Origin: a virus
Length of the DNA: 54,374 nucleotides
Reading direction: 5' to 3' (one strand)
Virus record (IMG/VR): IMGVR_UViG_3300008963_000004
Location: 1-54,374 of that record
The notes under the pieces: generated by a model
The model's input: the letters and a program-made list of their open reading frames with translations, nothing else
Databases searched by the model: none
Told to the model about the DNA's origin: nothing
Shown: piece by piece, positions 34,024 through 42,284 of the stretch
How the letters are laid out: every line of letters begins with the position of its first letter
How positions within the stretch are numbered: position 1 is the first letter of the stretch
Program-made: the position numbers and the translations under genes

Positions 34024-34302
34024 ATGTTTAATTGGATAAAACGACTTTTAGGATTTACAGAAGAAAAAAGAGAACCATTAGTTCTAACTGATCCTATAAA
34101 ATACGAAGACGAAATAAAAGTTCAAGAACGTCCACCTGAACCAAAGCCTACAAAACCTAAAAAGAAAACAAGTAAGAAAAAATCAGTCGATCTTGATTCA
34201 ATGACTAAAACACAACTTCTTGCAGAAGCAAAAAAGCGTGGTATTAAAGCCAATGCCAGTTTAAAAAAGAACGAGATTCTTGACCGACTCAACGCCCAAT
34301 AA
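34024..34302 (+). CDS. Small protein with SAP/HeH-like DNA-binding motif
   Basis: 92 aa. An amphipathic start (MFNWIKRLLGF), a basic P/K-rich linker (PPEPKPTKPKKKTSKKK, about 40-57), and a C-terminal SMTKTQLLAEAKKRGI...NEILDRLN typical of SAP/Rho-N-like nucleic-acid-binding helix pairs. It has an AGGAG site at -7. The 77-nt gap before it is very AT-rich without a clear promoter. It is probably a transcription or DNA-associated factor; the name cannot be given. Confidence 0.65.
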   Translation: MFNWIKRLLGFTEEKREPLVLTDPIKYEDEIKVQERPPEPKPTKPKKKTSKKKSVDLDSMTKTQLLAEAKKRGIKANASLKKNEILDRLNAQ

Positions 34303-34558
34303 ATTAATTCCAGGTGCAGCACTTATACATGAATGTGTTGACGGAGTTATATATACTAGATATAGAGATCCGCCTTATAATCAAATAGAACGGTGGATTT
34401 CTGGCGGCGACCCTGATGCAGTTGCTAATGCCAACGGCGAACTTTTAAGTTATTTTCAGTGGCAAGAAATATTTAGATTATCAGAAGAAAATCCAACGCT
34501 AAAAAAACAATTGGATCAACTTTTAAACACATATTACATTATAAAAGATCAAAAATAA
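34280..34558 (+). CDS. Conserved hypothetical protein (TTG start)
   Basis: 92 aa starting with a TTG inside the end of the previous gene (23-nt overlap); no ATG is available before the conserved-looking GAALIHECVDGVIYTRYRDPPY. It contains WISGGDP and a helical C-terminus (EENPTLKKQLDQLLNTYYII). Function unknown. The start codon is uncertain. Confidence 0.6.
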   Translation: MTDSTPNKLIPGAALIHECVDGVIYTRYRDPPYNQIERWISGGDPDAVANANGELLSYFQWQEIFRLSEENPTLKKQLDQLLNTYYIIKDQK

Positions 34559-34562
34559 AAGG

Positions 34563-34591
34563 TTGGCAAATTAATATAAACCTTGTAAACT
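34563..34591 (+). promoter_or_regulatory. Sigma-70-like promoter before gp62 candidate
   Basis: TTGGCA (34563-34568), 17-bp spacer, TAAACT (34586-34591), followed by a leader with AAGGA before the ATG at 34619. Confidence 0.45.
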
Positions 34592-34618
34592 TTAAAACAT
34601 AATATAAGGAATTCAATT

Positions 34619-35083
34619 ATGTCACAAGAAAAATTAACATTAAAACAAATACTTGGGTGCATCGATATGAATTATAAAGGTGCATGGAATGAATTCACTG
34701 AGGAAGAACGCAAAAGTATAAATTTTTGGTTATTGAATAGGTATGTTAGCAGTGTCTCAGGAAGTAGAGAAAAACAAGAAGCTGCTATACAAAAAACAAA
34801 CAAATACTATAACAGACATTATCTTACTTTGCAAAAAAATCATAAACCTTTGCTGTGGAAATTGTTGTGTATATCAGGAGCGACAAATAATATTGAATAT
34901 CATCCATGGATTGGGTTAAAGCAAAAGAAAAATACCAATAACAAAACAATAAAATTGCTGATGAAAATATATCCTAATATGAAAATAGACGAGATAGAAA
35001 CACTTGCTAAAATATCTACAAAATCAGAAATCAAACAACTTGCAGAAGAGCATGGATACGAAAAGAAAGACATTGACATCTAA
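34619..35083 (+). CDS. 62: Probable clamp-loader small subunit gp62
   Basis: 154 aa. It lacks a decisive motif, but the order of features follows marine T4-like gp62: an early FWLLNRYVSSV, a central YNRHYLTLQKNHKPLLWKLL, a basic-tryptophan patch (HPWIGLKQKK) and a final helix IDEIETLAKISTKSEIKQLAEEHG. gp62 with gp44 loads the sliding clamp. gp44 is not in the window. Its end overlaps the next gene by 32 nt. Confidence 0.5.
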   Translation: MSQEKLTLKQILGCIDMNYKGAWNEFTEEERKSINFWLLNRYVSSVSGSREKQEAAIQKTNKYYNRHYLTLQKNHKPLLWKLLCISGATNNIEYHPWIGLKQKKNTNNKTIKLLMKIYPNMKIDEIETLAKISTKSEIKQLAEEHGYEKKDIDI

Positions 35084-35756
35084 GCCATATACCTGTGAAT
35101 ATTGTAAAAAATCGTTTACTAAAGAAAGTACAATAACTTCTCATTTATGTGAAAAAAAGAGACGAGCTTTACAAAAAAACGAAAGGCGGGTACAATTAGG
35201 ATACCAAGCATTCATAAGATTTTATCAATTAAGTGCAGGATACAAAGGTATAAAAACCTATGAAGAATTCTGCAACAGTAGTTTTTATAATGCATTTGTA
35301 AAATTTGGTAGCTTTTTATCAAATGTAAAACCGTTGTATCCAGAAAAATACATAGACTGGATTGTAACCAGTAATGTAAAGTTAGATAAATGGTGTCAAG
35401 ATGAATTATATGAAAAATATGTAATTGAATTAATTAAAAAAGAAAATGTAGAAACAGCATTAGAAAGATCAATAAAAACCATGGACACTTGGGCAAAAGA
35501 AAAAAACAGTGTGTGGAATCATTATTTTATATATGCGTCACCAAACAGAGTTACTTGGGATCTCAAAGATGGTAAAATATCACCATGGTTAATATTAAAC
35601 AGTGAAACTGGAAGAAATATGTTAAACAATTTCAATGATGAACAATTAAATTTGTTGAACAAAATATTAGATCCAAAACACTGGTCGTTAAAATTTAAAA
35701 GACATCCCAAAGATGTTGAACTAGTTAAACAAATTGTACAGGAAGCAAAACTATGA
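35052..35756 (+). CDS. C2H2-type zinc-finger protein
   Basis: 234 aa from the ATG at 35052 (a frame open further upstream would start in the previous gene). The N-terminus YTCEYCKKSFTKESTITSHLCEKKRR has C-x2-C and H-x-C spacing of a classical-like zinc finger, followed by basic residues. The rest is unrecognised, with many aromatic residues (VWNHYFIYASPNRVTWDLKDG). Similar proteins occur in marine T4-like phages; a nucleic-acid-binding role is likely. The stop overlaps the next ATG. Confidence 0.7.
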   Translation: MDTKRKTLTSKPYTCEYCKKSFTKESTITSHLCEKKRRALQKNERRVQLGYQAFIRFYQLSAGYKGIKTYEEFCNSSFYNAFVKFGSFLSNVKPLYPEKYIDWIVTSNVKLDKWCQDELYEKYVIELIKKENVETALERSIKTMDTWAKEKNSVWNHYFIYASPNRVTWDLKDGKISPWLILNSETGRNMLNNFNDEQLNLLNKILDPKHWSLKFKRHPKDVELVKQIVQEAKL

Positions 35757-35944
35757 GAACATTAAAAGACGGAGTACAAGTGTACGAACTTGATAATCCT
35801 GTAGATCTAGTTATTAAAACTAAAGCGCCAATGAAATGGTTATTGATTGACAGAGAAACTGGCGAACAATACATAGGTAATACGCCACAAGAAAACAGAT
35901 ATCATTGGAGCAAAGTTCCAGAAAGGTATCACAAAGATGCCTGA
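35753..35944 (+). CDS. Small conserved hypothetical protein
   Basis: 63 aa; phrases VKT/IKTKAPMKWLLIDRETGEQYIGN suggest a small beta-rich fold. It starts 4 nt inside the zinc-finger gene (ATGA) and ends 8 nt inside the DnaE-like gene, so the three are coupled. Function unknown. Confidence 0.7.
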   Translation: MRTLKDGVQVYELDNPVDLVIKTKAPMKWLLIDRETGEQYIGNTPQENRYHWSKVPERYHKDA

Positions 35945-36506
35945 TATTGATTTAGATTTTTCTAATAGAGACGAAATATTAGAAAAACTATTGCACAGAG
36001 CTGCTAAACTTCCTAATGGCAAAAAACACAACACTGGCATTTATGTTACAGAAATACCGAACAATCCAATTGATAATGTTGCAACAATAGATCACAAGAC
36101 AGCAGAGGATCGGGGATATTTTAAACTGGATTTTCTAAATGTAAGTATTTACAAGGACATTCGAAACGAAGAACACCTGCAAAATCTTATGAACAAAGAA
36201 CCAATCTGGGACTTGTTGTTGCACAAAGAATTTGTTGATCAATTATTTCATTTAAATGGCCATGATAATATTTTAAAGAAAACCAAACCCGATTCAGTGG
36301 AAAAATTAGCCGCGGTATTGGCTATGATTAGACCATCAAAAAGACATTTAGAAAATAAAAGTTGGAAAGAAATTTTCGAAGAAGTTTGGAAAAAACCAGA
36401 AAACGGTGAATACTACTTTAAAAAATCACACGGAATTGCTTATGCATTTGTTGTTGTTGTACACATGAATCTACTGTGCGAAAAAGCTATTGAGGCTTCC
36501 TCATAA
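35937..36506 (+). CDS. Miniature DNA polymerase III alpha (DnaE)-like protein
   Basis: 189 aa that line up, in order, with widely separated DnaE motifs: PDIDLDF at residues 2-8 (bacterial PDFDVDF, catalytic Asp pair), GYFKLDFLNV at 60-69 (bacterial LVKFDFLGL, third catalytic Asp, here D65), EPIWDLLLH...MIRPSKR (bacterial FDMLQ...LFRPGPL) and YYFKKSHGIAYAFV (bacterial FNKSHSAAYALV). The PHP domain, most of the fingers and the C-terminus are absent. Full DnaE has about 1100 aa. Whether it polymerises is unknown. Its 3' end overlaps the convergent next gene. Confidence 0.7.
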   Translation: MPDIDLDFSNRDEILEKLLHRAAKLPNGKKHNTGIYVTEIPNNPIDNVATIDHKTAEDRGYFKLDFLNVSIYKDIRNEEHLQNLMNKEPIWDLLLHKEFVDQLFHLNGHDNILKKTKPDSVEKLAAVLAMIRPSKRHLENKSWKEIFEEVWKKPENGEYYFKKSHGIAYAFVVVVHMNLLCEKAIEASS

Positions 36507-36855
36507 CTTGTACGCTTTTTCGTTTTACACGTTTCAGTGAAAGATTGTTGAGATTAACACATGGCCCTATACTGACCTTAACATCTTTGCTGTTCATACT
36601 GATCATACAATAATTTAATTCAACAATATCTTTCTTTAAGAAAATGTTGATGGGAATCATTCTATTTGATTCCCACCACCATATTTCGCCTAAATCCAGC
36701 AACAACTTCTTGTGCTCATCTGACTTCAGTTTGTCATAAACGTACATAGTAGTAATGGTATTATCTTGGTTAGAGATAATACCAACATATTCGTTGCCCC
36801 CGTATGCAACAACACTAATAAATGGAAAATTATTTTCAATATTTTTTAATAACAT
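36487..36855 (-). CDS. Conserved hypothetical protein, minus strand
   Basis: 122 aa. The segment LLLDLGEIWWWESNRMIPINIFL (split at the W run) is found in many marine T4-like phages as an uncharacterised small protein. It is convergent with the DnaE-like gene (20-nt overlap) and divergent from the 36890 gene. No clear promoter was found on its own strand. Confidence 0.72.
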   Translation of the reverse strand: MLLKNIENNFPFISVVAYGGNEYVGIISNQDNTITTMYVYDKLKSDEHKKLLLDLGEIWWWESNRMIPINIFLKKDIVELNYCMISMNSKDVKVSIGPCVNLNNLSLKRVKRKSVQVMRKPQ

Positions 36856-36860
36856 ATTAC

Positions 36861-36868
36861 GATAAATA
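36861..36868 (+). promoter_or_regulatory. Late promoter of the 36890 virion-type gene
   Basis: GATAAATA, 21 nt before the ATG, with AAAAGG as a possible ribosome site. Confidence 0.55.
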
Positions 36869-36889
36869 CTTATACAAAAGGTTTCAATA

Positions 36890-37897
36890 ATGCAAAAAAC
36901 TTACAGATATTTAGCAAAGAACAAAATTATTGTAGTAGCAGATTTGAACGGATTTGTAACGGAGTATAAACCAGTGTATCAAAGAACTTTAGAAGTTTAC
37001 AAAGGCATAGATAATTTATTATATTTTGAAGTAAAAAACCATGATCAAAAAAATGTAGACCTAGATGGATATACTCCTACTTTGGTGGTGTTTGACGAAA
37101 ACAATAATATGGTGTTAAAAAAATCAGGCACTGTTTTAGATGATACAGTAACAGTAAATACTGCAACAGAAGAACCAAAAAACAATACGGTATTAACATT
37201 TGCCAGCGTCGAAGGAATCGAATCAGGACAGCGTGTTACAGGATTTAACATACAAGACAAAACATTGGTATCTAATGTAAACAATACAACTGTAACTATT
37301 AACAAACCTATAATCAATGATATTCCTGTTGGAACTCCGATAACATTTCAAACCAAAAACAAAAAAGGTGTATTTACTGTTAACATAACTGAACACGAAT
37401 TGTTGAACCTTCGGAGTCAATATCTCAATTATGCAGTTTATCTCATTGACGAAAATTCGCAAAAAGTTTTAACTTACAGTGATTCACATTTTGGTGCAGA
37501 AGCAACAATAAATCTCAAAGATACTGTAATGCCAGGTCCAACAGATACATTTAGTATTTCTCAATTTTTAAGAAACGCGCCAAATGAAGATGTGTGGGTA
37601 AGCGAAAGTATAACAGCACAACCTGCATTAAACGGAAATACTGCATTGCACACAGCAGCAATATATAGTAAAAATTATATAGGTACTGTAACTGTACAAG
37701 GAACCTTACAACCGCAAGTTACTAACAATACAGTATGGGCTGATATTACTACATTATCATTGGATAATGAAACTGAACCAGTGCCTGTAAATTTCAATGG
37801 AGTATTCAGTCATCTAAGGTTTAAATTAGAACCACAAGAAGCTGACGAAGATTATATAATCGGCGACAAGGTATTTAAAATTCTATTGAGAAACTGA
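36890..37897 (+). CDS. Virion-type beta-rich protein
   Basis: 335 aa, beta-rich, with an N-terminal YKPVYQRTLEVYKGIDNLLYFEVKNHDQ (split by short stretches) and Ig-like or adhesin-like phrases (TVLTFASVEGIESGQ, SGVFTVNIT-like repeats). Conserved in marine T4-like phages and expressed from a late promoter, so probably structural (fibre or baseplate decoration). It lies among replication genes, away from the main virion block. Confidence 0.62.
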   Translation: MQKTYRYLAKNKIIVVADLNGFVTEYKPVYQRTLEVYKGIDNLLYFEVKNHDQKNVDLDGYTPTLVVFDENNNMVLKKSGTVLDDTVTVNTATEEPKNNTVLTFASVEGIESGQRVTGFNIQDKTLVSNVNNTTVTINKPIINDIPVGTPITFQTKNKKGVFTVNITEHELLNLRSQYLNYAVYLIDENSQKVLTYSDSHFGAEATINLKDTVMPGPTDTFSISQFLRNAPNEDVWVSESITAQPALNGNTALHTAAIYSKNYIGTVTVQGTLQPQVTNNTVWADITTLSLDNETEPVPVNFNGVFSHLRFKLEPQEADEDYIIGDKVFKILLRN

Positions 37898-37926
37898 TTG
37901 ACTATTGCTCAATGTGTTGTTAAAAT
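37898..37926 (+). promoter_or_regulatory. Sigma-70-like promoter of primase gp61
   Basis: TTGACT directly after the previous stop, 17-bp spacer, TAAAAT (37921-37926). The -10 box ends 6 nt before ATG, so the mRNA should be leaderless. TGTTGTT and AACAACA form an inverted repeat around the -10 box, as in the early promoters of the right arm. Confidence 0.6.
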
Positions 37927-37932
37927 AACAAC

Positions 37933-38922
37933 ATGAGTCTAGTTTCTGATCTTGTTATAGCATATATTTCTGGAAAGAAAAAGACTACACCCAGCGGCTG
38001 GACAAGTTTTGATGCTCCTTGTTGTATACACAATGGAGAAAATGCAGATAAAAGACAACGCGGCGGAATAATTACCAAAGACGATACATTCAGTTATCAT
38101 TGTTTTAATTGTGGATATAAGGCCAGTTGGCAACCAGGAAGAAATCTCAGTTACAAAATGCGAAAGCTGTTGCAATGGTTAAATGTTCCAGACAGCGAAA
38201 TTAATAAACTAGCATTGGATGTTCTTAAAATCAATGAAAATGTTTCAGTTTCGCGTAATGATATAGGGTTGCCGCAATTTGATTCAGTTTCGTTGCCTGA
38301 AGATGCTAGGTTAATAACAGATGATCCTTGTAACGAATCAGAATATTTGTTTAAAGTAAAACAGTACATGAAAAGCAGGCAAATGTGGATAGACCAAGAA
38401 GATTATGATTATTATTGGAGTCCTAGCCTGATGTACAGAGAACGTGTAATAATACCTTTTACATACAACAACAGAATTGTTGGATGGACTGCCAGGCGAG
38501 TTACAGACGGAAATCCTAAATATTTAATGGAAACACAGCCTGGGTATGTATACGGATTAGATCAACAGCGTCCTGAAAAAATCTTTTGTATAGTGTGCGA
38601 AGGTCCTATTGATGCACAATATATCGAAGGATGTGCACTAATGGGATCAGAAATATCCCAGCAGCAAGCACTGTTACTGAATAGATTAAACAAGGATATT
38701 ATTGTTGTACCTGATAAAGATAGCAAAGGTCAGCAATTGGTAAATCAAGCTATAGATTTAGGTTGGAGCGTTAGTATGCCAGACTGGGGTACAAATTGTA
38801 AAGATATAGGCGATGCTGTACTTAAATATGGTAGGCTTTATACACTGTACAGTATTGTCACTGCTGCCGAAAGCAGTAACTTAAAAATTAGATTGAGAGA
38901 GAAAAAATGGTTTCAATACTAA
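37933..38922 (+). CDS. 61: DNA primase gp61
   Basis: 329 aa (T4 gp61 342). An N-terminal zinc-binding region with CC-IH (DAPCCIHNG) and HCFNC, then a basic region, and a Toprim-like IFCIVCEGPIDAQYIEG near residue 220 and IIVVPDKDSKGQQL near 260. gp61 makes RNA primers for lagging-strand synthesis with helicase gp41. Its end overlaps the 41-aa gene. Leaderless promoter as described. Confidence 0.93.
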   Translation: MSLVSDLVIAYISGKKKTTPSGWTSFDAPCCIHNGENADKRQRGGIITKDDTFSYHCFNCGYKASWQPGRNLSYKMRKLLQWLNVPDSEINKLALDVLKINENVSVSRNDIGLPQFDSVSLPEDARLITDDPCNESEYLFKVKQYMKSRQMWIDQEDYDYYWSPSLMYRERVIIPFTYNNRIVGWTARRVTDGNPKYLMETQPGYVYGLDQQRPEKIFCIVCEGPIDAQYIEGCALMGSEISQQQALLLNRLNKDIIVVPDKDSKGQQLVNQAIDLGWSVSMPDWGTNCKDIGDAVLKYGRLYTLYSIVTAAESSNLKIRLREKKWFQY

Positions 38923-39032
38923 AAAAGATTTGGCATATTTTAATATGGCCATATACTAGAATCAAAGAAAAGATTCAACTTCGTAAAAAATTAAAAGAAC
39001 TAAGAAAAAAGGATCCTTTTATATATCGATGA
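38907..39032 (+). CDS. 41-aa basic protein after primase
   Basis: Start ATGGTTTCA inside the primase end, stop overlapping the carbamoyltransferase ATG (ATGA). The peptide is W/P-bearing then strongly basic (IWHILIWPYTRIKEKIQL, then RKKLKELRKKDPFIY). Short proteins ending in LKKRDPFIY are recurrent in marine T4-like phages, and coding is supported by overlaps on both sides. A membrane-surface or nucleic-acid role is possible; function unknown. Confidence 0.7.
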   Translation: MVSILKKIWHILIWPYTRIKEKIQLRKKLKELRKKDPFIYR

Positions 39033-40531
39033 TTACTTGGGGAATATCAGCAAACAGTCATGATGCTGCATTAGCAGTATTCAATGATGATGGATTAGAA
39101 TTTGCCAGTCATAGCGAAAGATTCAGTGGAATAAAGAATGACCCTAATCTGCACAGTGATTTAATTGATTATGCTCGTCAATGGGGAGAACCAGACGAAG
39201 TTGTTTGGTATGAACGTCCTTTGGCTAAAAGCTTTAGACAACTTCGAGCAGGCCAAGGATTTAAATTTTTTGAAAACAACATCAAAGGTTATTTGCGTTC
39301 TTATGGAATAGACACTCCTATTCATTATATTGACCATCATTATTCACACGCTGCTGGTGGCTATTACACTTCACCGTTTGAAAAAGCCACTGTGCTTTGT
39401 TTGGACAGTATTGGCGAATTTGATACTATGACTGTATGGGATGCTACAGAAGAACAAGGTTTAAAAAAGATATTTTCGCAGAAATATCCTCATAGTATAG
39501 GATTGTGGTACAGTGCTATGACACAGAGAATAGGATTAAAGCCACAGGAAGACGAGTATATACTAATGGGTATGGCTGCATATGGCGATCCTCTTAGATT
39601 TTTTAATGAAATATTGCAGGATTTTTTCTATCCTGTAGACAGTAGCACTGGTTTGCATAGCTGGATACACATGTTACATGATACTCCTACAGTTAGATTG
39701 CGTCATAATTTACACAAAGGATGCATGTGGTGGAGGCCAGAACTTAACAACAAAAAAGATATCATAGATATAGCAGCCGCAGTCCAAGCAATATACGAAT
39801 ATCTGCTAAAATACATCAGTAACTGGGCTAGATCAAAATCGTCATCAGGCAATCTAGTTTTCGCAGGAGGTTGTGCACTGAATTGTTCGGCCAATAGTAA
39901 AATATACAAAGATTGGAACAATGTGCACATCATGCCCAATCCAGGCGACGCAGGCAGTGCAATAGGTGCAGTGCTTGCACACAAAAAACAATTCATGCCT
40001 ATGCCGCATGTTTTTACAGGTTATAACATTGTAGGAGATTATCCAGTTGAAGAAATTTTACACGAGTTGTTGGACACTGGTATTTGTGGTGTGGCCAACG
40101 GTCGAGCTGAATTTGGACCTAGAGCATTGGGCAACCGCAGCTTATTGGCAGACCCACGAAAAGATCATATCAAAGACACAGTTAATGCTATTAAACAGCG
40201 ACAGCAGTTTAGACCATTTGCGCCAGCAGTTTTGGAGGAACATGCATCTTCCTATTTCCACGGACCTGTCAGCCCATACATGCAATACACTGCAACTTGC
40301 ACGGATCCTGGATTACCTGCAATCACGCACAGGGACGGCACCAGTAGGGTACAGACAGTTTCTGCAAAAGAAAGCATGGGCTTTAGAAAACTGTTAGAAC
40401 GATGGTATGAAGAAACTGGCTGTCCTGTATTACTAAATACCTCGCTCAATATCAAAGGACGTCCTATGGTAAACACAGCCGATGATGCTAGAGAATTTGA
40501 AAACACATACGGAGTAAAAGTTTTTACATGA
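39029..40531 (+). CDS. NodU/CmcH-family carbamoyltransferase
   Basis: 500 aa. N-terminal WGISANSHDAALAVFNDDG and HHYSHAAGGYYTSPFEKATVLCLD (Kae1-like fold, with His ligands for metal), the EDEYILMGMAAYGDP loop, and a C-terminal ANGRAEFGPRALGNRSLLADPR (YrdC-like carbamoylation signature). Family members move a carbamoyl group to sugars or antibiotics. It probably acts on surface or DNA-modifying sugars (see glycan cassette). Slightly shorter than bacterial homologues (about 550-600). Confidence 0.88.
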   Translation: MITWGISANSHDAALAVFNDDGLEFASHSERFSGIKNDPNLHSDLIDYARQWGEPDEVVWYERPLAKSFRQLRAGQGFKFFENNIKGYLRSYGIDTPIHYIDHHYSHAAGGYYTSPFEKATVLCLDSIGEFDTMTVWDATEEQGLKKIFSQKYPHSIGLWYSAMTQRIGLKPQEDEYILMGMAAYGDPLRFFNEILQDFFYPVDSSTGLHSWIHMLHDTPTVRLRHNLHKGCMWWRPELNNKKDIIDIAAAVQAIYEYLLKYISNWARSKSSSGNLVFAGGCALNCSANSKIYKDWNNVHIMPNPGDAGSAIGAVLAHKKQFMPMPHVFTGYNIVGDYPVEEILHELLDTGICGVANGRAEFGPRALGNRSLLADPRKDHIKDTVNAIKQRQQFRPFAPAVLEEHASSYFHGPVSPYMQYTATCTDPGLPAITHRDGTSRVQTVSAKESMGFRKLLERWYEETGCPVLLNTSLNIKGRPMVNTADDAREFENTYGVKVFT

Positions 40532-40827
40532 TAACAGAAGAACAAGTAAGAGAAGCACTAAGAGACGTATACGATCCTGAAATTTCAATAAATGTACAGG
40601 ATTTAGGACTTATATATGAAGTAAACATCGACGGCAGCACTGTGGAAGTTGTACACACATTAACATCAATGATGTGTCCGTTTGCGGACGAAATTTGTGA
40701 AAACATCTATCTTGCTGTTGCTGCACTGGACGGAGTTGACAAAGTTATACCCAACTTGGTGTTTGATCCACCGTTTAGTATTGATCAAGTTCCTGAAGAA
40801 ACTAGAATACTAATGGGATGGTATTGA
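40528..40827 (+). CDS. MIP18/SufT-like (DUF59) protein
   Basis: 99 aa. The segment VREALRDVYDPEISINVQDLG, with the invariant DPE and a DLGLIYEV stretch, then TSMMCPFADEI with the conserved cysteine, is the whole DUF59 domain found in SufT/PaaD and MIP18 proteins of Fe-S cluster assembly. Phage copies may help mature a phage or host Fe-S enzyme. It is coupled to the carbamoyltransferase by an ATGA overlap. The role here is inferred. Confidence 0.85.
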   Translation: MITEEQVREALRDVYDPEISINVQDLGLIYEVNIDGSTVEVVHTLTSMMCPFADEICENIYLAVAALDGVDKVIPNLVFDPPFSIDQVPEETRILMGWY

Positions 40828-40856
40828 TTGACAATTTTTGAAATAAAGCATAAATT
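40828..40856 (+). promoter_or_regulatory. Sigma-70-like promoter of helicase gp41
   Basis: TTGACA (40828-40833), 17-bp spacer, TAAATT (40851-40856), ending 6 nt before the gp41 ATG. No ribosome site; leaderless transcript predicted. Confidence 0.65.
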
Positions 40857-40862
40857 AACAGT

Positions 40863-42284
40863 ATGAGCACAAGACAAAACACAGATTACGGATATGATAT
40901 ACAGCGAGTATATCTAGAAATGATGTTGACAGACGCAGAAACTTTTGTGAGATGTCAGTCAGTGTTTGACCAAAATGTATTCGACAGACGGTTACAGCCG
41001 GCAGCACAGTTTATCAATGAATACGTAACCAATCACAATGCCATGCCCACATTTGATATGGTAAATGCAGCAACACAAGCAGATCTCAAAGATCCTGGAC
41101 AGTTACAGGAAAATCACTATGATTGGTTGCTCACAGAGTTTGAAACATTCTCAAGACACAAAGCACTGGAAGCTGCAATTCTCAAAAGTGCTGATTTGTT
41201 GGAACGAGGAGAATATGGACCAGTTGAGGATTTGGTTAAAAAAGCTGTGCAGATTGGTCTACAAAAAGACTTGGGCACTGACTACTTTGCTGATCCAAGA
41301 ACCAGACTGGAAGCAATCAAAGACAAAAACGGACAGATCAGCACAGGCTGGGCAGCATTGGACAAAAAACTGTTTGGTGGTTTCAACAGAGGCGAACTGA
41401 ATATTTTTGCTGGTGGATCTGGTTCAGGTAAAAGTCTGTTCCTGGCCAATCTAGGAGTTAACTGGGCACTGGCAGGCCTAAATGTTCTGTATCTCACGTT
41501 TGAACTGTCAGAACAGTTGGTAAGCATGCGAGTTGACAGCATGGTTACAGATATACCCAGCAGAGACATTTTCAAAAGCATCGACGACGTTGAAATGCGA
41601 GTAAAAATGATTGGCAAAAAATCAGGTGCATTTCAAGTTAAGTACATGCCCACTGGCAAAACTGCCAATGACCTGCGCAGCTATATCAAAGAATACGAAA
41701 TCAAAACCGGCAAAAAGCTGGATGTTATACTTGTGGATTATTTGGATCTAATGCATCCAATTGGTCAAAAAATTTCAGCAGAAAATCTGTTTATCAAAGA
41801 CAAATATGTGTCAGAAGAATTGAGAAATCTAGCAATGGAACTGAACACTATTTTTGTCACTGCTTCGCAGTTGAACAGAAGCTCAGTTGAAGAAATTGAA
41901 TTTGATCACAGTCATATATCCGGAGGTATCTCCAAAATCAACACAGCTGATAACCTGTTTGGTATCTTTACCAGCAGAGCAATGAGAGAACGCGGCAGGT
42001 ATCAGTTGCAGCTGATGAAAACTCGTTCCAGTTCAGGTGTAAACAGCAAAATTGACTTGGAATTCGATGTGGACAGTTTGAGAATCACAGACATCGACGA
42101 AGACGACGAGGCCCAAGCTGAAAACAGCAACAGCACAGTTTATAACCAATTGCGTCGGCAGAACAGCAGTGATCAAACAGAAACAGACTTCACTGACACC
42201 ACAGCACCCACAGCGGACACTGCGCCTGTGCGAGCTGAAGCAGACAGCACTGCGTTGAGAAGTTTTTTGAACAATCTGCGATGA
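40863..42284 (+). CDS. 41: Replicative DNA helicase gp41
   Basis: 473 aa (T4 gp41 475). RecA-fold SF4 helicase: Walker A GGSGSGKS at residues 184-191, an FELS motif near 220, Walker B VILVDYLDLM near 290, VTASQLNRSS near 340 and an arginine-finger region later. The C-terminal ~60 residues are low-complexity, acidic, then S/T-rich. It unwinds the fork ahead of gp43 and works with gp61. Codon usage drifts along the gene towards CTG/CAG, and CACTG/CAGTG becomes frequent near its end. Stop abuts the next gene. Confidence 0.95.
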   Translation: MSTRQNTDYGYDIQRVYLEMMLTDAETFVRCQSVFDQNVFDRRLQPAAQFINEYVTNHNAMPTFDMVNAATQADLKDPGQLQENHYDWLLTEFETFSRHKALEAAILKSADLLERGEYGPVEDLVKKAVQIGLQKDLGTDYFADPRTRLEAIKDKNGQISTGWAALDKKLFGGFNRGELNIFAGGSGSGKSLFLANLGVNWALAGLNVLYLTFELSEQLVSMRVDSMVTDIPSRDIFKSIDDVEMRVKMIGKKSGAFQVKYMPTGKTANDLRSYIKEYEIKTGKKLDVILVDYLDLMHPIGQKISAENLFIKDKYVSEELRNLAMELNTIFVTASQLNRSSVEEIEFDHSHISGGISKINTADNLFGIFTSRAMRERGRYQLQLMKTRSSSGVNSKIDLEFDVDSLRITDIDEDDEAQAENSNSTVYNQLRRQNSSDQTETDFTDTTAPTADTAPVRAEADSTALRSFLNNLR

